NCBI GenBank assembly: GCA_016218725.1
Contig: JACRDB010000094.1
Coordinates: 1 to 62,456, forward strand
Length of the DNA stretch: 62,456 nucleotides
Direction: 5' to 3'
Source: Deltaproteobacteria bacterium
GTDB lineage: Bacteria; Myxococcota_A; Polyangia; Polyangiales; Ga0077539
The translations under genes and the position numbers were made by a program. Positions within the stretch are counted from its first letter, which is position 1; every line of letters begins with the position of its first letter. Shown here piece by piece: positions 37,184 through 44,900 of the stretch. The notes beneath the pieces are model-generated. The model had not been told where the DNA came from. It saw only the letters and a list, made by a program, of their open reading frames with translations, and did not search any database.

Positions 37184-39007
37184 TCACAGGCACGGGATCA
37201 TCAGCCCCGTGTTGGGGTCATTGTAGCCGCAACGCCGCTGCGGCGCAGGGTTTCCGTTGGCGTTGGCGTTCGCGTGGGCTGGGGCGCGCGCGCCCGCGTC
37301 CTGCGCTCCCCCCGGCCTCCCCGGCCGGTCCCTCCCGGCGCCGTTGCTCGCCGCCCCGAGGGAGAGCGTCAGCGACGCGTTCTCCGGCGAGGGCGTAAAG
37401 GTCCGCTCCACCCTCCGGCGCCCGCTGGTGGCCACGAGCTGCACGGGCACCCCCGCCAGGAGCACCCGGTCGCACGGCGTGGGCTCGCAGGCCTCCACCG
37501 GGCTGTGGTCGGCCGTGGTGATGCGCAGCGTCGCCGCGGGCTGGACCTCGAAGTGCACCGTCACCCGCGGGGGCCCCGCGTCGGTGACCACCGGCGTGGG
37601 CGTGAGCGCCGCCGGGTGCTGCTCCGGCACCGTCCGAGGCGGAGCCTCTGGGCCGGTGTGGGTGGATGTGCGCGGGGGGTTGTGGGTGCTTGTGGGCTCG
37701 GGCTGGTTGTTCATCCCGGCCACGGCGGCCACGGCGGCCAGGACGGCCACGCCGGCCACCACGGCGCCCAGCAGCAGCCCCCGGCGGGATCCGTTTGGGA
37801 GCTCGGCTTCGATGGTGCGGGCGACGCCCACGGAGACCACCCCGGAGGGCCCCGAGGTGGTGTGGGCCCTGGGCTCCTGCGGGGCGACGGAGGCCACCGG
37901 CGGAAAGGGCGCCGAGGGGCGAGCGCCCGCCCGGAGGCGCTGGAGGTCCTCGGCGAGCTCCTGCATGGACGCGTAGCGGTCGTCGGGCTTCTTGGCCAGG
38001 GCCTTGGCGATCACGGCTTCCAGGTCCTGGGAGACCACCGCCTCGGGGTTCACCTCGGTGATGGGCGGCACGGGCTCGAACATGTGCTGCGTCAGCACGC
38101 CCATGAAGGTCTCCCCCACGAAGGGCACGCGCCCGGAGAACATCTCGTACAGGATCACCCCGGTGGCGTAGACGTCCACCCGGTGGTCAATGGATTTCCC
38201 CGCGGCCTGCTCCGGGGACATGTACTCCGGCGTGCCGAAGATCATCCCCGTGCGCGTGAGCTTCTTGCCCTCGCTGGCGCCGGCGCCGCCGGAGATGTCC
38301 TTCATCTGCGCGATGCCAAAGTCCACGATCTTGACGACCTCGCGGGCGTCGTCGGAGTGCACCAGGAACACGTTCTCGGGCTTCAGGTCCCGGTGCACGA
38401 TGCCCTTGCCGTGGGCCGCCGAGAGGGCCCGGCACACCTGTAGCGCGATGTCCAGCGCCCGCTCAAAGGGGACCGTCCCGGACACCCGCAGGAGCTCCGC
38501 CAGGTCCGTCCCGCTCAGGAGCTCCATCGCGATGTAGAACCCGCCCTCGTCGGTCTGGCCGTAGTCCGTCACGTCCAGCACGTTCTCGTGCTTGATCCGC
38601 GCGGCGCTCTTGGCCTCCTGGGTGAAGCGCGCCACCACGTCCGTGCGCCGGGCGAAGTCCTCCCGCAGCACCTTGATGGCCACCTCCTTCTCCAGCCGCT
38701 CGTCCACCGCGGCGTACACCACCCCCATGCCCCCCTCGCCGAGCCGCCGGGACACCCGGTACCTGCGCGCCACCACCTGGCCCGTCAGGTCAGGCTCGTC
38801 CTCCTCCAGGGGCATCCCCTCCTCCACGCCGTCCATCTGCGTGCGCCCGTGGAGGTTCACCCCACCTACATTCCCCGACCCGTCCGCCGAGGGAGGGCGC
38901 TGGGAGGGGATGTGCGTGCGAGAGATCTTCTGGAGTCTGACACCGTGCTTCGGGCAGAAGCCGATGTCTTCCTCGTAGTTGGTGTTGCACTGCTGGCAGA
39001 ACTTCAT
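37184..39007 (-). CDS. Hanks-type Ser/Thr protein kinase with N-terminal zinc ribbon
   Basis: 607-aa kinase. Residues 4-21 form a half zinc-ribbon (C4, C7, C18, H21 in CQQCNTNY and FCPKHG). Kinase domain about 83-350: GEGGMGVVY, K112 in VAIKVL, HRDLKPEN 205-212, DFG 229-231, GTPEYMSPEQ. A membrane helix near 415-435 (LLLGAVVAGVAVLAAVAAVAG) and a Pro/Thr-rich plus strand-rich C-terminal part follow. All catalytic residues are present. First gene of a six-gene leftward operon with a plausible promoter 39 nt upstream of the ATG. Confidence 0.9.
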   Translation of the reverse strand: MKFCQQCNTNYEEDIGFCPKHGVRLQKISRTHIPSQRPPSADGSGNVGGVNLHGRTQMDGVEEGMPLEEDEPDLTGQVVARRYRVSRRLGEGGMGVVYAAVDERLEKEVAIKVLREDFARRTDVVARFTQEAKSAARIKHENVLDVTDYGQTDEGGFYIAMELLSGTDLAELLRVSGTVPFERALDIALQVCRALSAAHGKGIVHRDLKPENVFLVHSDDAREVVKIVDFGIAQMKDISGGAGASEGKKLTRTGMIFGTPEYMSPEQAAGKSIDHRVDVYATGVILYEMFSGRVPFVGETFMGVLTQHMFEPVPPITEVNPEAVVSQDLEAVIAKALAKKPDDRYASMQELAEDLQRLRAGARPSAPFPPVASVAPQEPRAHTTSGPSGVVSVGVARTIEAELPNGSRRGLLLGAVVAGVAVLAAVAAVAGMNNQPEPTSTHNPPRTSTHTGPEAPPRTVPEQHPAALTPTPVVTDAGPPRVTVHFEVQPAATLRITTADHSPVEACEPTPCDRVLLAGVPVQLVATSGRRRVERTFTPSPENASLTLSLGAASNGAGRDRPGRPGGAQDAGARAPAHANANANGNPAPQRRCGYNDPNTGLMIPCL

Positions 39008-39045
39008 GTGTCCCTAAGGATCCCCGATGTGGACACGTCGTTGGG

Positions 39046-39075
39046 ACCGTAGCACCGGGCCAAAGGTAAGGTCAA
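39046..39075 (-). promoter_or_regulatory. Putative sigma70-like promoter for the kinase-glycan operon
   Basis: On the minus strand TTGACC (39075-39070) and TACGGT (39051-39046) are separated by 18 bp, ending 38 nt before the kinase ATG at 39007. It occupies the 107-bp divergent gap with mutL. Match is moderate. Confidence 0.45.
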
Positions 39076-39114
39076 ACCCTGCGGGTGGGGCCGCGAGGGT
39101 GTAGGGTGCCCGGC

Positions 39115-41028
39115 GTGGGACGCATCGCCCTGTTGCCGTCGGACGTGGCCAACCAGATCGCCGCCGGGGAGGTGGTAGAGCGCCCGGCCTCGGTGGTCAA
39201 GGAGCTTGTGGAGAACAGCCTGGACGCGGGCGCCGAGGTGGTCACCGTGGCCGTGGACGGCGGGGGCCTCGGGCGCCTGGCCATCACCGACGACGGCGCG
39301 GGGATGCTCCCGGAGGACCTGCGCCTGGCCGTGGTGCGCCACGCCACCAGCAAGATCCGGTCGGTGGACGACCTGGTGGGCGTGAGCACCTTTGGCTTCC
39401 GGGGCGAGGCCCTGCCGTCCATCGCGTCGGTGTCCCGGATGCGCATCGTCACGCGGCCGAGGGGTGCTGATGAGGGCACCGAGGCCGTCATCGAGGGCGG
39501 CGCCGAGGCCGTGCTGCGCCCCGCGGGCTGCGCCGTGGGCACCACCATCACCGTCGAGGACCTGTTCTACAACACCCCGGCGCGGCGGAAGTTCATGCGC
39601 ACGCCCCAGACCGAGGGGGCCGCCTGCGTCGAGGCCCTGGTGCGCCTGGCGATCCCCAGGCCCGGGGTGCGTTTCGTCGTGCGGCGCGACGGCCGCGTGG
39701 CCCGCGAGCTCCTGCGCCACAAAGACGTCGCCTCGCGCGTCAAGGAGCTCTGGCCCGAGGAGCAGCTCGCCGAGCTCCGCGGCGCCCGCGGGGCCGTGCA
39801 GGTCACCGCCCTCCTCGGGCCCCCGGAGCGCGCCCGCACCGGCGCCACGCAGCTCGCCCTCTACGTCAACGGCCGGCACGTGCGTGACCGTATGCTCCTC
39901 AAGGCCGTCCAGAGCGCCTACGGCTCCACCCTGGACGGCGGGCGCTACCCCGTCGGCGCCCTCCTCCTGGAGCTCCCCGCGCAAGACGTGGACGTCAACG
40001 TCCACCCACAGAAGACCGAGGTGCGCTTCAGCGCCCAGGGCTCCGTCTTCGAAGCCGTCGCCTCGGTCCTGCGGGACGCCGCCGCGGGCGCCCCCTGGGC
40101 CCAGGCCATGGCCCGCCCAAGGGACTTCTGGAGCAGTCACCTCGCCCCGGGTCCCTCCCTGGACACCCCTGCGACAACACCTCACGTCCCCCCACCTCCA
40201 CCTACAGCTCCCCACAGTGAACCACCGGTAGCCCTCCCGGCGACTGCTTCCGTGGGGGCCTCTCCGGCGGCCGCTGTGCCAAGGGCGCCAGGGCGCGAGG
40301 GGGGGAGCCCCAACGAGTACCTCCCGCAGGTGCTCAACGCCTGGGTGGACCCGGCGGGGGAGGGCGCAGACCCGTGGTCCCGGCTGGTGAAGCCGCCGTA
40401 TCCGCCCTCGGGGTACGGGCCCGCGGAGGCCGCCCCCGCCACGCCCGCGGGCACCTTCGGGGGCCTGCGCTACGTGGCCCAGCTCCGGAGGATGTACCTC
40501 TTGTGTGAGGGCGAGCAGGGGATGGTCCTTTTGGACCAGCATGCCGCCGCGGAGAGGGTGACCTTCGAGCGGCTGCGCAAGGCCTACGCCGCCCGCAAGG
40601 TGCCCATGCAGCCCATGTTGGTGCCCGAGAGGGTGGAGCTCTCCCCCGAGGACGTGGCCCGGGTGGAGGAGCACCAGGCGGAGCTCCTGACCCTGGGGCT
40701 GGAGCTGTCGGCGCTGGGGCCCACCTCCGTGGCGGTGCGGGCGGTGCCGGCGCTCCTGCTCCGGGCGGACCCTCGGAGGCTCACCCGGGACCTGGTGGCG
40801 GAGCTCGGGCGCCAGGGGCAGGACTTCTCCCGGGCGGTGGACCTGGTGCTGGCCACCATGGCGTGCCACGGCAGCGTCCGGGGCGGGGACGTGCTGGCCG
40901 ACGACGAGGCCCGGGGGCTCCTGGCGGCGCTGGACGCGGTGGACTTCGCCGGGCACTGCCCCCACGGGAGGCCCGTGCTCTGGTCCATGAAATGGTCGGA
41001 GCTGGACCGCAAGGTCGGCAGGGTTTGA
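39115..41028 (+). CDS. mutL: DNA mismatch repair protein MutL (endonuclease type)
   Basis: 637-aa MutL. The GHKL ATPase N-terminal domain starts GRIALLPSDVANQIAAGEVVERP (quoted in part), with ENSLDAGA, DDGAGM and STFGFRGEALPSI. A proline-rich linker (about 345-430) leads to the C-terminal dimer domain, which keeps the endonuclease motif DQHAAAERVTFE (DQHA-x2-E-x4-E) plus ACHGSVRGG and CPHGRP metal-site motifs, so this MutL should nick DNA, as in bacteria without MutH. GTG at 39115 gives the conserved N-terminus. No mutS in the window. The stop overlaps the rplU promoter. Confidence 0.94.
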   Translation: MGRIALLPSDVANQIAAGEVVERPASVVKELVENSLDAGAEVVTVAVDGGGLGRLAITDDGAGMLPEDLRLAVVRHATSKIRSVDDLVGVSTFGFRGEALPSIASVSRMRIVTRPRGADEGTEAVIEGGAEAVLRPAGCAVGTTITVEDLFYNTPARRKFMRTPQTEGAACVEALVRLAIPRPGVRFVVRRDGRVARELLRHKDVASRVKELWPEEQLAELRGARGAVQVTALLGPPERARTGATQLALYVNGRHVRDRMLLKAVQSAYGSTLDGGRYPVGALLLELPAQDVDVNVHPQKTEVRFSAQGSVFEAVASVLRDAAAGAPWAQAMARPRDFWSSHLAPGPSLDTPATTPHVPPPPPTAPHSEPPVALPATASVGASPAAAVPRAPGREGGSPNEYLPQVLNAWVDPAGEGADPWSRLVKPPYPPSGYGPAEAAPATPAGTFGGLRYVAQLRRMYLLCEGEQGMVLLDQHAAAERVTFERLRKAYAARKVPMQPMLVPERVELSPEDVARVEEHQAELLTLGLELSALGPTSVAVRAVPALLLRADPRRLTRDLVAELGRQGQDFSRAVDLVLATMACHGSVRGGDVLADDEARGLLAALDAVDFAGHCPHGRPVLWSMKWSELDRKVGRV

Positions 41029-41053
41029 CACGGGGCGGGGGCTTCCGTATGGT
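41025..41053 (+). promoter_or_regulatory. sigma70-like promoter of rplU-rpmA
   Basis: Perfect -35 TTGACA (41025-41030), 17-bp spacer, -10 TATGGT (41048-41053), 65 nt before the rplU ATG. The -35 box contains the mutL stop codon (TGA 41026-41028). This is the clearest promoter in the window. Confidence 0.7.
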
Positions 41054-41117
41054 GCCGTCCCCCTTCCGTCGGGCGGAGCCTTGAAGCGCGCCCGGGACAA
41101 CCTGGAGAGGTTTGATC

Positions 41118-41426
41118 ATGTATGCCGTCATTCAGACGGGTGGAAAGCAATACCGGGTGAGCCCCGGCGAGCAGCTCCGGGTGGAGAAGCTCCCCGGGGA
41201 CCGCGGCGCCACCCTCACCTTTGACAAGGTCCTGATGGTGGGCGGCGAGGCCGTCCGCGTGGGCAAGCCCTTTGTCGACGGGGTCAAGGTCTCCGCGCAG
41301 ATCATGGCGCAGGATCGTGACAAGAAGATCATCGTGTTCAAGTTCCGTCGGCGGAAGAACTACCGCCGCAAGAACGGTCACCGGCAGCCGTACACCGAGC
41401 TCCGGATCACCTCCATCGAGGGCTGA
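41118..41426 (+). CDS. rplU: 50S ribosomal protein bL21
   Basis: 102-aa protein with the normal L21 length and motifs: YAVIQTGGKQYRV at the start, VLMVGG, KIIVFKFRRRKNYRRKNGHRQ in the middle and YTELRITSI at the end. It binds 23S rRNA domain VI with L20. Strong Shine-Dalgarno ggagagg seven bases before the ATG. Paired with rpmA ten bases downstream, the usual order; obgE does not follow here. Confidence 0.97.
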   Translation: MYAVIQTGGKQYRVSPGEQLRVEKLPGDRGATLTFDKVLMVGGEAVRVGKPFVDGVKVSAQIMAQDRDKKIIVFKFRRRKNYRRKNGHRQPYTELRITSIEG

Positions 41427-41435
41427 GGCACCGCC

Positions 41436-41708
41436 ATGGCACACAAGAAGGGCCAGGGGTCTTCCCGCAACGGCCGCAACAGCAACGCCCAGTTCCGAGG
41501 CGTCAAGGTCTATGACAGCACGGAGATCCGCGCCGGCGGGATCATCGTGCGTCAGGTCGGCAGCACCATCCACGCGGGCCGCAACGTCGGCCGCGGCAAG
41601 GACTTCACGCTCTTCGCCCTGGTGGACGGCGTGGTGAAGTTCGAGCGCCTGGGCCGCGACCGCAAGAAGGTCAGCGTGTACCCGCCCGCGCCTGCAAAGG
41701 CGCCGTAA
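41436..41708 (+). CDS. rpmA: 50S ribosomal protein bL27
   Basis: 90-aa L27: MAHKKGQGSSRNGRNSNAQ, GVKVYDSTEIRAGGIIVRQ, HAGRNVGRGKDFTLFALVDG and a short variable tail. The N-terminus reaches the peptidyl-transferase centre. No cleavable Firmicutes-type N-terminal leader is present. Co-transcribed with rplU; its stop is 24 bp from the convergent radical SAM gene. Confidence 0.97.
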   Translation: MAHKKGQGSSRNGRNSNAQFRGVKVYDSTEIRAGGIIVRQVGSTIHAGRNVGRGKDFTLFALVDGVVKFERLGRDRKKVSVYPPAPAKAP

Positions 41709-41732
41709 CCCAAGCCGGCAAAGACCGCGTAG

Positions 41733-42911
41733 TCAGCGCGCGGAGGCGGCCCGCACCCTGGGGCACTCCGGGTCCGGGGCGAAGCACCCCACGAGGTGCT
41801 CGCTCACAACCTTACAACCCCCGCGGCATACACCCCGCACCGGACACGACGCGCAGGGCTCCGGTGGAGCCGTGACCCACCGACGGAAGCCCTCCACCGC
41901 CGGGGAGGTGTCCCAGAGCACCGCCAGCGCGCGGCGAGGTGGCTTCACCGGGCTCACGGGGGGCGTTACGAAGCTGCACCCGGCCAGGGCTCCGTCCCGG
42001 CGCACGGCGCCGAGGTGGGCGCCCGCTTCACAGCCAAAGACCCCGAAGCGCCGGAGGGCCTCCGGGTCCGTGAGGGCCTCCGAGAGCAACGGCACCAGGG
42101 CGCAGTCCACCCGGAGGGAGAGGGCGCCCTGGTGGGCCTCCGCGAGCGCCTGGAGGGTGCCCCCGAGCGCGTCCACCTGCGAGGGGTCGAGGCGACGGGA
42201 GAGGTACGCCTCGGTGGCGGCGCGGCCCGCGGGCTTGTAGCGCAGGAGCTGGAGCTCCCTGGCGCCCAGGGCGCGCGCGTGGGCGGCGGTCTCCGCGAGG
42301 CCCGCGAAGTTCTGGCGCGTGAGCACGTGGTTGACCCCCACGGGCGTCCCCTGCGCGACCAGCGCGCGCACGGCGCGGTCGGCCAGATGCGCGCCGTCCA
42401 CGCCCCGGACGGCCAGGTAGCCGCCGGAGACGCCGTCGTGGGAGACGTTCACCTGGGCGTAGCCCCGGAGGGCCTCCAGGCGCTCCGGCGTGAGCCCCAC
42501 CCCCGAGGTGGTCACCACCGGCGTGAGCCCCCGGGCGAGGGCCTCCCGCGCGAGGGGAGCCAGGTCGGGGTGCAGGAGCGGCTCTCCGCCGCCGAAGGCC
42601 ACGGTGAACACCCCGAGGTCCCGGAGCCCGTCCAGGGTCTCGCAGAGGGCCCCGAGGGGCACGTCCCGGCCGTCGACGGTGGCGTCCTGGTAGCAGCCCT
42701 CGCAGCCCACCGGACAGCGGGAGGTGATGGCGACATGCACCTCCAGGGGACCTGTAGGGGGATGTGCGACGGTGTCGTCCCAGAGAGGGCCTCCATCGAG
42801 TCCGAGGGCACGGGCTCGGGGGCGGTCCACGGCCACCAGGGTGTGGTCTGGCAGCCGGAGCCAGAAGCCAAAGGGCTCAGGGCGGGTCTTGACGGTCGCC
42901 GGGAGGGCCAT
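41733..42911 (-). CDS. Radical SAM/SPASM maturase-like enzyme
   Basis: 392-aa radical SAM protein. The 4Fe-4S/SAM site is CPVGCEGC (C66, C70, C73), followed by GGGEPLLHPDL. The C-terminus has a SPASM-like cysteine set (CASCPVRGVCRGGC, then C.......C) that would hold auxiliary clusters, as in peptide maturases (PqqE, AnSME-like). The ATG at 42911 gives the natural N-terminus MALPATVKTRPEPFGF and lies inside the end of the small NCSS-peptide gene (35-nt overlap). That arrangement suggests it modifies the small peptide, though this is inference. Confidence 0.87.
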   Translation of the reverse strand: MALPATVKTRPEPFGFWLRLPDHTLVAVDRPRARALGLDGGPLWDDTVAHPPTGPLEVHVAITSRCPVGCEGCYQDATVDGRDVPLGALCETLDGLRDLGVFTVAFGGGEPLLHPDLAPLAREALARGLTPVVTTSGVGLTPERLEALRGYAQVNVSHDGVSGGYLAVRGVDGAHLADRAVRALVAQGTPVGVNHVLTRQNFAGLAETAAHARALGARELQLLRYKPAGRAATEAYLSRRLDPSQVDALGGTLQALAEAHQGALSLRVDCALVPLLSEALTDPEALRRFGVFGCEAGAHLGAVRRDGALAGCSFVTPPVSPVKPPRRALAVLWDTSPAVEGFRRWVTAPPEPCASCPVRGVCRGGCKVVSEHLVGCFAPDPECPRVRAASAR

Positions 42912-43122
42912 GGGACTCGGGGGGAGAGTTCGGAGAGGGGGGCGCGTCGGTGGAGGGGGGCTCGGGCTTGAGCGCGGCGGAGACCGCGAGGAGCACCGCG
43001 GCGCCCACGGTGGCCGAGAGGAAGAGCATCTCCACGGCGCTGCCGATGGATGAGCAGTTGGCGCCTGGTCCTGCGCGCACGACAAGAATCCCGCGCGCGT
43101 CCGCGGCCACCTCGGGGCTCAC
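42877..43122 (-). CDS. Small NCSS-motif peptide/membrane protein (candidate RiPP precursor)
   Basis: 81-aa frame beginning at GTG 16 nt after the rtcB stop and overlapping the radical SAM start by 35 nt. Residues 1-20 are polar/aliphatic (GILVVRAGPG), then ANCSSIGSAVE (N22-C23-S24-S25), a hydrophobic stretch about 31-51 and a Pro/Ser/Asp-rich tail. The compact conserved-looking motif next to a SPASM enzyme makes it a candidate substrate; alternatively it is a small membrane protein of unrelated use. No clear Shine-Dalgarno, but the context argues for translation. Confidence 0.6.
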   Translation of the reverse strand: MSPEVAADARGILVVRAGPGANCSSIGSAVEMLFLSATVGAAVLLAVSAALKPEPPSTDAPPSPNSPPESHGPPGDRQDPP

Positions 43123-43138
43123 CCGCGGGAGCGTAGCA

Positions 43139-44287
43139 TCAGCCCTTCACCACCGCGATGGGCTCCAGGCGAAGGACCGGCTCCACCAGGTCGGCCTGGT
43201 CTTCGAGCACCTCCCGGAGGTCCCGGTAGGCCCCGGGGGCCTCCTCGACGAGGTCCCGGGTCTTGCGCGGGTCGTACACCACCCTCCGCAGGGCCTGGGC
43301 GAGGGCCTCCGGGGAGATCTTCGCGCGGGCCTCGCGGCGAGTGAGCACCCGCCCCGCGCCGTGCGAGCACGACCCGAAGGCGTGGGGGTGTCCGCGGCCT
43401 CGGACGATGTACGTGGCCGTGCCCATGGAGCCCGGGATGATCCCCCAGTGGCCCTCCAGCGCGCAGGTGGCGCCCTTTCGGTGCACCACGCGCGGCTCGC
43501 CCTGGTGCTCCTCCACGCGGACGTGGTTGTGGGGGACGTCCCCGCCCGCGCCCTCGGTGGGGGCGCAGCCGGTGAGGTCGTGCACCACCTCCAGCACGCG
43601 CTCCCGGAGGCGCTCGCGGTTGGCGCGGGCGAAGCGCTCGGCCCAGGCGAGGTCCGCGAGGCATGCCTCTCCCTCTGGCGTGCACAGGGAGAGGGCGGCG
43701 AGGCCCGGGGCGCCCCCCGCGAGGCTCGTGGCCACGCGCTGGTGGTGGGCGGAGATGGCGGCTCCGAGGCCCCGGGACCCGGAGTGGTACACCGCCCAGA
43801 GCGCGCCGTCGGCGCCCCGGTCGAGCTCCACGAAGTGGTTGCCTCCGCCCAGGGTCCCGAGGTGCCGTGGGGCCATGCGCTCGCGGGCGCGCTCCAGGGC
43901 GCGCGTCGCGAGCGCGTCGGCGAAGAGCGCGTCGGGGACCGGGACGCCCCGGCGGTGCACCGCGTCCCCGAGGGGGATGGCCCCGGAGAGCATGGCCACG
44001 GCGCGCTCCAGGGCCCTGCGGTCCAGGCGCGCCGCGGGGTACTCGAAGCGCACGGCCCCCATGCCGCACCCGAGGTCCCCCCCGAGGGCGGCGGGGACCA
44101 CGTCCCTGCGCGTGGCGAAGACCGTCCCCACGGCCACGCCCTCGGCCACGTGGGCGTCGGGCATGGCGGCGATGTGGTCCACCACCCAGGGCCTGGACGC
44201 CAGCGCCAGGAGCTGCCGCTCGGTGCCCGCGTCGAGCGAGCGCGCCCACACGAGCACGGGCACCGAGGCCCCCGTGAGCGTCCTCAC
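43139..44287 (-). CDS. rtcB: RtcB-family 3'-phosphate RNA ligase
   Basis: 382-aa RtcB, which joins RNA 2',3'-cyclic phosphate or 3'-phosphate ends to 5'-OH with GTP and Mn2+. Motifs: MPDAHVAEGVAVGTVFAT, GGDLGCGMGAVRF (metal Asp and Cys), LGTLGGGNHFVE, VYHSGSRGLG, PHNHV, and SCSHGAGR carrying the guanylylated His. Somewhat shorter than the about 400-480-aa classical enzymes but with all active-site parts. The GTG start overlaps the rbfA-like stop (GTGA), so ligase and ribosome-factor-like protein are translationally coupled. Likely an RNA repair role. Confidence 0.9.
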   Translation of the reverse strand: MRTLTGASVPVLVWARSLDAGTERQLLALASRPWVVDHIAAMPDAHVAEGVAVGTVFATRRDVVPAALGGDLGCGMGAVRFEYPAARLDRRALERAVAMLSGAIPLGDAVHRRGVPVPDALFADALATRALERARERMAPRHLGTLGGGNHFVELDRGADGALWAVYHSGSRGLGAAISAHHQRVATSLAGGAPGLAALSLCTPEGEACLADLAWAERFARANRERLRERVLEVVHDLTGCAPTEGAGGDVPHNHVRVEEHQGEPRVVHRKGATCALEGHWGIIPGSMGTATYIVRGRGHPHAFGSCSHGAGRVLTRREARAKISPEALAQALRRVVYDPRKTRDLVEEAPGAYRDLREVLEDQADLVEPVLRLEPIAVVKG

Positions 44288-44688
44288 GAGGGCACCTCCA
44301 GGTCCACGTCCACGCGGAAGGCCAGCGCGGGCGTGTACTTCATGGCCAGCGCCTCCGTCAGGGCGTGGCGGAGCCCCGGCGACGCGCGGGCGAGCGCGGC
44401 CTTCGCGTCCTCCTCGCGCCGCCCGGCGGGCACGCGGACGTGCACCCGGGCGCCGCGGGCGTCCGCCGGGGGCGCCCCGGCGGTCACCGAGGCGCCCTCC
44501 AGCGCGGGGTCCACCAGCGCGGTGCGCACCAGCGCGTCGAGCTCCTCCGCGACGAGCTTCTCCAACCGAAGGAGCCTCACCGCCGCGCTCTCGGGCGCCG
44601 TGGTGGAGGGCTCCAGACCGCTGTCCTCGATCTCGACCTGCGTGACCTCGGGCGCCTTGAGCGCCCTCGGGTTCCTTCGACGACTCAT
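44284..44688 (-). CDS. RbfA-like protein
   Basis: 134-aa protein. The N-terminal 45 residues are charged and unordered; the rest follows the ribosome-binding factor A KH-like layout: LLRLEKLVAEELDALVRTALVDPALEGASVTA, ARVHVRVPAGRREEDAKAALARASPGLRHALTEALAMKYTPALAFRVD (quoted in parts of the chain). RbfA acts in 30S maturation, so this copy may be a specialised paralogue working with RtcB on damaged rRNA. ATG at 44688 with Shine-Dalgarno gggag. A perfect 20-nt palindrome lies 17 nt upstream. Confidence 0.7.
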   Translation of the reverse strand: MSRRRNPRALKAPEVTQVEIEDSGLEPSTTAPESAAVRLLRLEKLVAEELDALVRTALVDPALEGASVTAGAPPADARGARVHVRVPAGRREEDAKAALARASPGLRHALTEALAMKYTPALAFRVDVDLEVPS

Positions 44689-44704
44689 ACACCGCTCCCT
44701 GCGT

Positions 44705-44724
44705 GGGCGCTCCATGGAGCGCCC
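44705..44724. promoter_or_regulatory. Perfect 20-nt palindrome upstream of rbfA-like/rtcB operon
   Basis: gggcgctcca/tggagcgccc is fully self-complementary with no spacer and lies 16 nt before the rbfA-like start. It could be an operator for a dimeric regulator or an RNA hairpin in the leader. The remaining gap 44725-44900 contains an acgatcgt palindrome at about 44808 and otherwise nothing recognisable. Confidence 0.4.
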
Positions 44725-44900
44725 GGGAATCACCAACGATCCCCCCGCTGCGGTGCTGGCGTTGTCTCAGCCGTCGCGGTGGGAGGAGACCCGGAGCGTA
44801 TGTGCTGCACGATCGTACACGGGACACCTCCCTCCTGGCGCGACGACGCCTGGACCGGAAATGTAACCACACTGCACGGAGCGCGCAAGGGGGGCGAGCG

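Noticed and set aside
39115..41028. Loss of MutL endonuclease function
   Set aside because: The DQHA-x2-E-x4-E, ACHG and CPHGRP motifs are all present, so the enzyme looks intact.
44862..44872. Shared 11-mer tgtaaccacac at 44862 and 61437
   Set aside because: Two short matches in different contexts with no flanking similarity; too little to call a regulatory motif without a genome-wide count.
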